Made by a program: the position numbers and the translations under genes
NCBI GenBank assembly: GCA_030568195.1
Contig: JAJLTO010000006.1
Coordinates: 372,001-436,000 of the forward strand
DNA: 64,000 nucleotides
Direction: 5' to 3'
Origin: Dipodascopsis uninucleata var. uninucleata
Taxonomy: Eukaryota > Ascomycota > Lipomycetes > Lipomycetales > Lipomycetaceae
In this document: in pieces, positions 58,540 through 64,000 of the stretch
Position numbering within the stretch: position 1 is the first letter of the stretch
Layout: each line of letters opens with the position of its first letter
Notes under the pieces: generated by a model
Databases searched by the model: none
What the model was told of the DNA's origin: nothing
What the model saw: only the letters and a program-made list of their open reading frames with translations

Positions 58540-58625
58540 TATAAATATAAATATATAATACATAACAATATATAAATACACATATATATATATACATACA
58601 TCCATATATATATATTTTTATTTAT
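58540..58625. repeat. AT-rich low-complexity tract
   Basis: TATA/ATAC dinucleotide and tetranucleotide runs, with a second shorter run at about 58270-58292. It lies about 0.9 kb upstream of the Zn2Cys6 start codon. Likely nucleosome-depleted or unpaired DNA, but no factor site can be named. Confidence 0.7.
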
Positions 58626-59400
58626 AAACATAGTCACATTGGCCATTTCGTTTTTCTTCCGTTGCGGATAATACAAATCGGTATACATCCAGTTCGGCAG
58701 CTTCTATTATTTGCAGGCTCTATTCTTGTGTGCTAAGTGATATTTCCAGTGTGTGCTTGATCTATCAGCAGAATAATCAGTTTAGATAATTGTCACAATA
58801 ATTTACTAAAGGCAAATTGCTACAGCTTACAAAGTAAGCTAACTTGCCTGAAAGAAACCAGCAACGAATTTTTAACCATTCGTTTTTCTTGTATATCTTC
58901 AGGACAACTATTTGTGTTAGGCAGCATCAGCAGGTTTAGCATAGATATTATTGACAGTTACATTCTGCGATTAGTTAAATCACTCAATAATATCTGTATC
59001 TACTTCGACGGTCAGCCATAGATCAATAAGCAACCCTCTTCCACAGTACAGATTTTATGGGTTTCCGGCTTAGTTTTCTCACGTATCATTTGGACTTTCG
59101 TGAACACGAGTGTAATGCGTACCAACATTTAATGCATTACCTGTAAATTCACTTCATAGACGTCTAAAAAGAAAATTCAGTATTTCTAGACTTACATATA
59201 TACATTCATAGAACTAGTTCGCTAGTTGCAATCCGGTATCACTTTTCAATTTGGGTCATAACATCTAATGCGAAGAGCCTGAATCTCAAATCTTTTTGCA
59301 AATCTGTATTATAACGTACATACATTGTGAATTGCCTTGTACCATAAATTTGGCCTCTTGGAAATCAATAAAACATTTTAATTGTTTATATTCGGCACAG

Positions 59401-59451
59401 GTATGATTGTTGTATCTCGCTTGTGTTATGAGTGATACTAACTTTTTTTAG
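59401..59451 (+). other. Probable 5'-UTR intron of the Zn2Cys6 gene
   Basis: A 51-nt stretch with GTATGA donor, a perfect TACTAAC branch point at about 59436-59442 and a T-run followed by AG at 59450-59451. It ends 59 nt before the ATG at 59511. I find no upstream frame that would make it a coding intron. Confidence 0.7.
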
Positions 59452-59510
59452 ATCAAAATAGACCGAACGATATTTTTGACATTTAGATACTATATAGTCA
59501 ACACTACAAA

Positions 59511-60706
59511 ATGAGCCCTAGTAGCCATAACCACCACCACCATTCAGCGTCGCAAAGACCAAGCCTCTCCGTTCGTACGGATAACAGTGGTCAACCAGAA
59601 TTTGTTGTCAGAAAACGCGTAGGGAAAGCATGTGATTCTTGCAGGTATGTCTATACTACTGATTCGACTAGTCGATTAAGGGGTTATAAGATACTAATTT
59701 CCTACTGTCGTTGCATAGAATCAAAAAATCAAAATGTGATGGTCGTAAACCTTGTTCAAGATGTATTGCTGACGACAAAATTTGCACTTTCACAGAGAGA
59801 AAGCGCTCAAAGGAGAAGCTTTACTCCTCGCGCTATGTCGAGCTTTTGGAGAACAGAATAGAAATATTACAAAACGGCATGACTGAATTGGTTAGACGTG
59901 TTAGTCGTGGTGATGATATTTCAGGACTTTTATCTAAGAGTGGTCATGTTTCTATTAATAGAGCATTAGAAGAGCTGTCAAAAACTTCACTTGAACTTCA
60001 GAAAGAAGAACATGAGCATTTTGTAGAGGTCCATGATGATTCGGAGCATTCAGAACATTCTGATCACGAGCACGACCATGATCATGATCATGATATCGAA
60101 AATGGTGGGGATACGAAAATGTAAGTTTTGAAGTGAATAATTTTGTGGAACCAATGCTAACATTAGTATTGTAGGGAAGATGGGTTTATGGCAGATCGCC
60201 GCTCTAGTTTTCAGAGCACGCAGAAACAACAAGTACCACAGAGATCTACGAAACATATGACAGAAACCATTGACTCGCTTTTCCGCTCGGAGATCCAAGG
60301 CTCTGCTACTTCTAAAGGGTCATCTGCATGGGTATCTACTCCATTCTATTCTGATCCGGAATCTGCTGCTTCTGGATTCTTATCGAATTTACCTGTCAAT
60401 AGTTCCGATCCTATGTTTATAATTAGATCAGCTGCTGCGCGCGGCACATCAACGCCTGCGATGTCTACGTCACCATCTTCTATGACATCTTCGGATAGCT
60501 CATTAGTATCGTCTACTTCTCCAAGTCGAATGGAGTTTAACTTTCCAGCTGGATTTGAAGACATGTCGAAAGCCGAGGTGTCGCAGCTGGTCTATGACAC
60601 ACAGCAGCCAGCTTTTGATAATCAGACTTCTGAGATAAATTTTATGTTTGCTGAGAAGCCATCAGATTATTCTGATCTTTGGCTCGCTTCATTGAGTCAA
60701 ATATAA
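59511..60706 (+). CDS. Zn2Cys6 transcription factor with His-rich segments
   Basis: Fungal binuclear zinc-cluster regulator. Three exons (59511-59644, 59719-60120, 60175-60706) give 355 residues. Splicing in the R45 codon joins KACDSC to RIKKSKCDG, giving C41, C44, C51, C57, C60 and C67 with spacing CX2CX6CX5CX2CX6C. The adjoining linker TERKRSKEKLYSSRYVELLENRIEIL and its short coiled coil resemble the Fcr1-like group. Two His-rich tracts stand out: SHNHHHHS at the N-terminus and an EHEH...HDHDHDHD stretch at about 143-172. The rest is Ser/Thr-rich without the usual fungal TF middle-homology region, so this is a short factor. The target genes are unknown; metal sensing by the His tracts is speculation. 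Confidence 0.92.
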
Positions 60707-62968
60707 TGTTTGGAAATTCAATAGATTTCTTTATCGTTTTTTCTTGATGATCATGTTATGTGGAAGATGGATAGCGCCGACAAGGAGGTTCCATTAGTGT
60801 AACATATTTTCCGGCAGGGAAAGAATTACTTCAGTTTTAATTCGCTTCTAATCTGCTGCTTTTCATATAATCTTAACAACGATTTATTGGGTATTGATAT
60901 TGGTGGAATTTAGAGTAATGTTATAAAACGTTCTCATGTTTGGTACTTCTCTTGCAGTCTTCTAAATCTTTCATCTTTCATCTTTCGGATTGACTATACT
61001 TTGTTAATTGGTACTTAGTTATTAGCTTGGTTCTATAAGAAGGGATTTAATATTTTAACTGTTATGTTATTTTGACTTGATAAAATAGAATAGTCGTATA
61101 TATAGACTACGGTAGGGATTTTACAGTAAATAATGATGAGGAATTACGCGAGGTGCAAATGGAGAGACTGAACTAGTGGGATTAGTATCCATGACGAACA
61201 TAAAATAAGATAAGAGGATATTTTTTTCATATCAAGTTGCATTTTTGTCGCTAGACGAAACAGAGGCTAAAAAAATTCGGCGTCGAGGGAATTTCTTCGT
61301 CTGGCGCAGAAAATTAGACTTCTGCTACAAGCGGTTTATCTGATATTTTCAATTGTACATATTACATCAGTTCTATTCTACGCTCTAGCAATAATGGTGT
61401 CTTTGATTTAATGCAAATATGCTCTTTTTTAAATATATACGGTGTTTGTTTAACAAATATACAAGTTTAGTTATAAATCGGTAGTTTTATTTTCTCTGTA
61501 ACGAACTAGATAAATTTATAAATAATCTACTAAATCTTTAAACGATTAATTGAGAATGGCTTATGATACTTTTCTATTAGGTACATGTTTTATAAAAATA
61601 TTTCTGATTGCCATATATAACTCTTAGTGGCAGCTTATACTACAAGTCATTACGTCAATAATAACTTCTATGAAAAAGGTCCCAAATGTTGTATTAGATA
61701 CAATACAACCAACTGTTTATGTTCTGTAATTACTTAATATTTATTATAGTCTAATTCTATGACGCACGTATATACTTTATTGTTAGCGTAGCATTAAGAC
61801 TTGCTAAACATAGTGCATTTTTGGTGAGTATGTAAACTATTATATACAGTTGAGGCATATAGTCTAGTTATTAGACATATAACACCGTAAAGTCAAAACT
61901 ATATATACAAATACATTCATGTCAGGATACAGATGCGTTCGGCTTCTCCCATGGACGTGAACAGTTCTTCAATGTAAAATATCTCGTTTGGCTGATAATA
62001 CCATTCATTAGCCAAGTACGTCTAGCAGATATATGACTTCATTTGACGACAATTATACCATACAGCGGTTAAAGGAGTAACCATCATTATATCGTATAGC
62101 TGCAGTTCACAGTATTAAGCAGGCATATTCTGATTTGCTCGAGACCTACGGACTATACAAAAGACGACAATATAGTATTTTTTATCAATAAGGAATTTTA
62201 TAGGGGAGAAAACGTTATGCCCGAATCAGTGCCAACTCAACAAAACATCTAAACTAATATAATCACTATGCTTATTCCTTTGTGGCTCCGATATGGGGAA
62301 TGCTCATTGAATAAATACTAGCGGCTATTATGTAGTATTATTGTAATACCGAACAATTTCTTGATCGTACAACGATATTCAGATTAGGGTTTATGCCGTT
62401 AAATTAAAAAATCAGTCCACTCGGTTGTGGCTTATGGTCTATGCTTAGCCACCAGAAATATCAGCCCACAAATTTGTTACATGTCCATTTTAGATCGCTC
62501 ATTTCCATTGCGTCTCGAGTTAACAGTTGCAACATTTTTTTTTCGGAACTTCGTTTTCCTTTATATCTTTCTTCCTATATAGTCTATAAGAACGTCAGAG
62601 GTCAGGTATTACTATAAACGTGAGATCCATAGGACGGCGGTGTTATGAATATATAACGAAAGATACTATCGAACCGAAATCAATGTAAGTGGTAAGGACT
62701 TTTGCCAGTGCCTATATTTGTGGAGCATTTGCAAGTACAGAAAAGCGCAAAACTGACATATGATGATAAGATATTGAATAAATACCAATACTCTAATCTC
62801 AAATAATGAGCATTAGTGTCTGGTGATTATATATAGACAATAACTAAGGTAGTCAGACCAAAGGATACTCACTTACTACAGACGGTGATATTTGATTCAA
62901 GCTTAATTGACGGTAATATCGCACAAAGCATACAGCATATATAGAATACTAGTGGTGGAATAGACGCT
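60707..62968. other. 2.3-kb gene-free region upstream of the SREBP-like gene
   Basis: AT-rich spacer without a recognisable gene. It holds the 3' end of the Zn2Cys6 transcript and the promoter and leader of the bHLH gene. Confidence 0.45.
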
Positions 62969-64000
62969 ATGGACGACTTTCCCCTGCATACGAATTCTAA
63001 CACAGGCGAAGGAGGAATGATGTTTGACTCAGCAGACTGTGAAGATTTCCTTGCCAGACTGGAGGCGGAATTTTCTGCTCCTTCGTCGTACACATCATCT
63101 CATTCTTTTTCACCCGGAGAGTTACTGTCTTCAGGGAACGGATCTTCTCCACTATCATCACTTTCACCACAAACCGATGATAATGGAGATATAGGCAACT
63201 TCAATTATGATGCTGGTTCTCTCTTCATGTTTGATCCTTCAAATCCTCAACAGCAGTTTATGCAGCCAATGGCGCAACCTCAACTACTGCAATCTCAACA
63301 TTATATCAAGTCAGAATATGGCAATTCAATAGAGCCCTCTAAATTTCTCAACGAGCCAGATACTCCTCCTTACGGCTCCATGGATTATGGTAAAGTTATG
63401 GGAAGCAATAACAGCATGAATAGCAACTGCTCAGCTTCAGTCTCGCCCATATCGACCAGTTCCACACAGAATTTTGTTGCTCCAGGTAGCATTTCTCCAA
63501 ACACGGATGATGCTATGAATATGAGGAACGGATTTATTCCTTCGCCGCCGATGGAGAATTCTGTATCTCCAGATCAAAAGGTTGCTAAAGGTGGTTTGAG
63601 TGATTCTGTATTTCACAAGCGAGCTACTACTGCTAAAGATAGCATCTCTCGCTCATCATTTTCGCACGGCACGTCTTCAACGGAGAACTCTCCTGAACAA
63701 AATGCACAAGGCGTTAAAGGCGGAAGGATAACGAAGCCAAAGAAGACTGCTCATAATATGATTGAGAAGCGATACAGAACAAATCTGAATGACAAAATTG
63801 CTGCTCTTCGTGATTGTGTTCCATCGCTGAGACGCGCTGTTAAGGGTAGCTATGCTGACAATGAAGCTGACGATCTTGAAGGACTGGAGCCAGCTAGTAA
63901 ACTCAACAAAGCAACGGTCTTGACGAAGGCAACGGAGTATATTTTTCATTTGCAACAGCGAAATTTGCAGTTGCAAAGAGAAAATAAGGCTTTACTTGAG
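62969..64000 (+). CDS. SREBP-like bHLH transcription factor, 3' truncated by window
   Basis: 344 codons from the ATG at 62969 run open to the window edge. The N-terminal ~250 residues are Ser/Pro/Gln-rich and acidic, as in an activation domain ([11 protein letters not shown] start, [13 protein letters not shown]). The bHLH begins [20 protein letters not shown] and contains the tyrosine in RYRTNLN that marks the SREBP group and changes its DNA specificity from E-box to also include sterol elements. A loop insert with acidic residues precedes helix 2 ([20 protein letters not shown]) and a leucine-zipper-like [12 protein letters not shown]. Whether the two membrane spans and Scap-binding C-terminus of Sre1 follow cannot be seen. 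A short soluble SREBP-like factor (Hms1/Cph2/Tye7 type) is equally possible. Confidence 0.92.
   Translation, partial: MDDFPLHTNSNTGEGGMMFDSADCEDFLARLEAEFSAPSSYTSSHSFSPGELLSSGNGSSPLSSLSPQTDDNGDIGNFNYDAGSLFMFDPSNPQQQFMQPMAQPQLLQSQHYIKSEYGNSIEPSKFLNEPDTPPYGSMDYGKVMGSNNSMNSNCSASVSPISTSSTQNFVAPGSISPNTDDAMNMRNGFIPSPPMENSVSPDQKVAKGGLSDSVFHKRATTAKDSISRSSFSHGTSSTENSPEQNAQGVKGGRITKPKKTAHNMIEKRYRTNLNDKIAALRDCVPSLRRAVKGSYADNEADDLEGLEPASKLNKATVLTKATEYIFHLQQRNLQLQRENKALLE

Larger units (their letters stand above)
54182..59510. other. 5.3-kb gene-free region upstream of the Zn2Cys6 gene
   Basis: No gene or mobile element recognised. Frames of 60-90 codons at 55231-55510 overlap on both strands and look accidental. 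An AT-dinucleotide-rich tract lies at 58262-58625, and a 5'-leader intron of the next gene at 59401-59451. Confidence 0.4.

Noticed and set aside
47160-59510. Large gene-free stretches considered as degraded transposons or virus-derived elements
   Set aside because: I saw no terminal repeats, target-site duplications, reverse-transcriptase, integrase or transposase motifs on either strand, so no such element is called.

Overview
The window is nuclear DNA of an ascomycete fungus. The evidence is a set of fungal genes: a mitochondrial alternative oxidase, a SUN-family cell-wall protein, a copper-fist factor, a Zn2Cys6 factor, a White Collar-1-like photoreceptor, ATG27 and an SREBP-type bHLH factor. 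Introns are short, mostly 50-170 nt, with GTANGT-like donors and CTAAC-type branch points. The organism is not Saccharomyces-like, since it has many introns, an alternative oxidase and a White Collar protein. An early-branching Saccharomycotina or Taphrinomycotina lineage fits, but I cannot fix the species. I see 20 protein genes. I see no rRNA, tRNA, CRISPR array, transposon or virus-derived element.

Left part (about 1.2-30.5 kb), 14 genes on both strands, mostly housekeeping and mitochondrial. In order: a Mn-type cation diffusion facilitator, cardiolipin synthase (CRD1), a five-exon acylphosphatase whose exons are too short to stand out as open frames, alternative oxidase, a 1602-residue DH-like/PH cortical protein, ATP12, ATG27, fibrillarin (NOP1) divergent from ribosomal protein L17 over a promoter with a HomolD-like box, a carboxymuconolactone-decarboxylase-fold protein, an unknown acidic/serine-rich protein, an Xaa-Pro aminopeptidase, an unknown probably mitochondrial protein, and a Cuf1/Mac1-like copper-fist factor. 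CRD1, AOX, ATP12 and possibly the unknown at 26.9 kb all serve the mitochondrial inner membrane, though they are not arranged as an operon.

Right part (30.5-64 kb), gene-poor. Six genes, all on the plus strand, are each preceded by 2.3-6.0 kb without a recognisable gene: the SUN protein, a PLP-dependent decarboxylase, White Collar-1-like, a Ras-like GTPase, a Zn2Cys6 factor and an SREBP-like bHLH factor cut by the window edge. Four of the six are signalling or transcription regulators, so the spacers may be large upstream control regions.

Most notable observations: the WC-1-like protein keeps the LOV cysteine and three PAS domains but stops where ascomycete WC-1 would go on to its GATA zinc finger; the acylphosphatase and the first copper-fist exon can only be recovered by splicing; and there are large one-directional regulatory spacers. 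I found no clearly novel multi-gene system.
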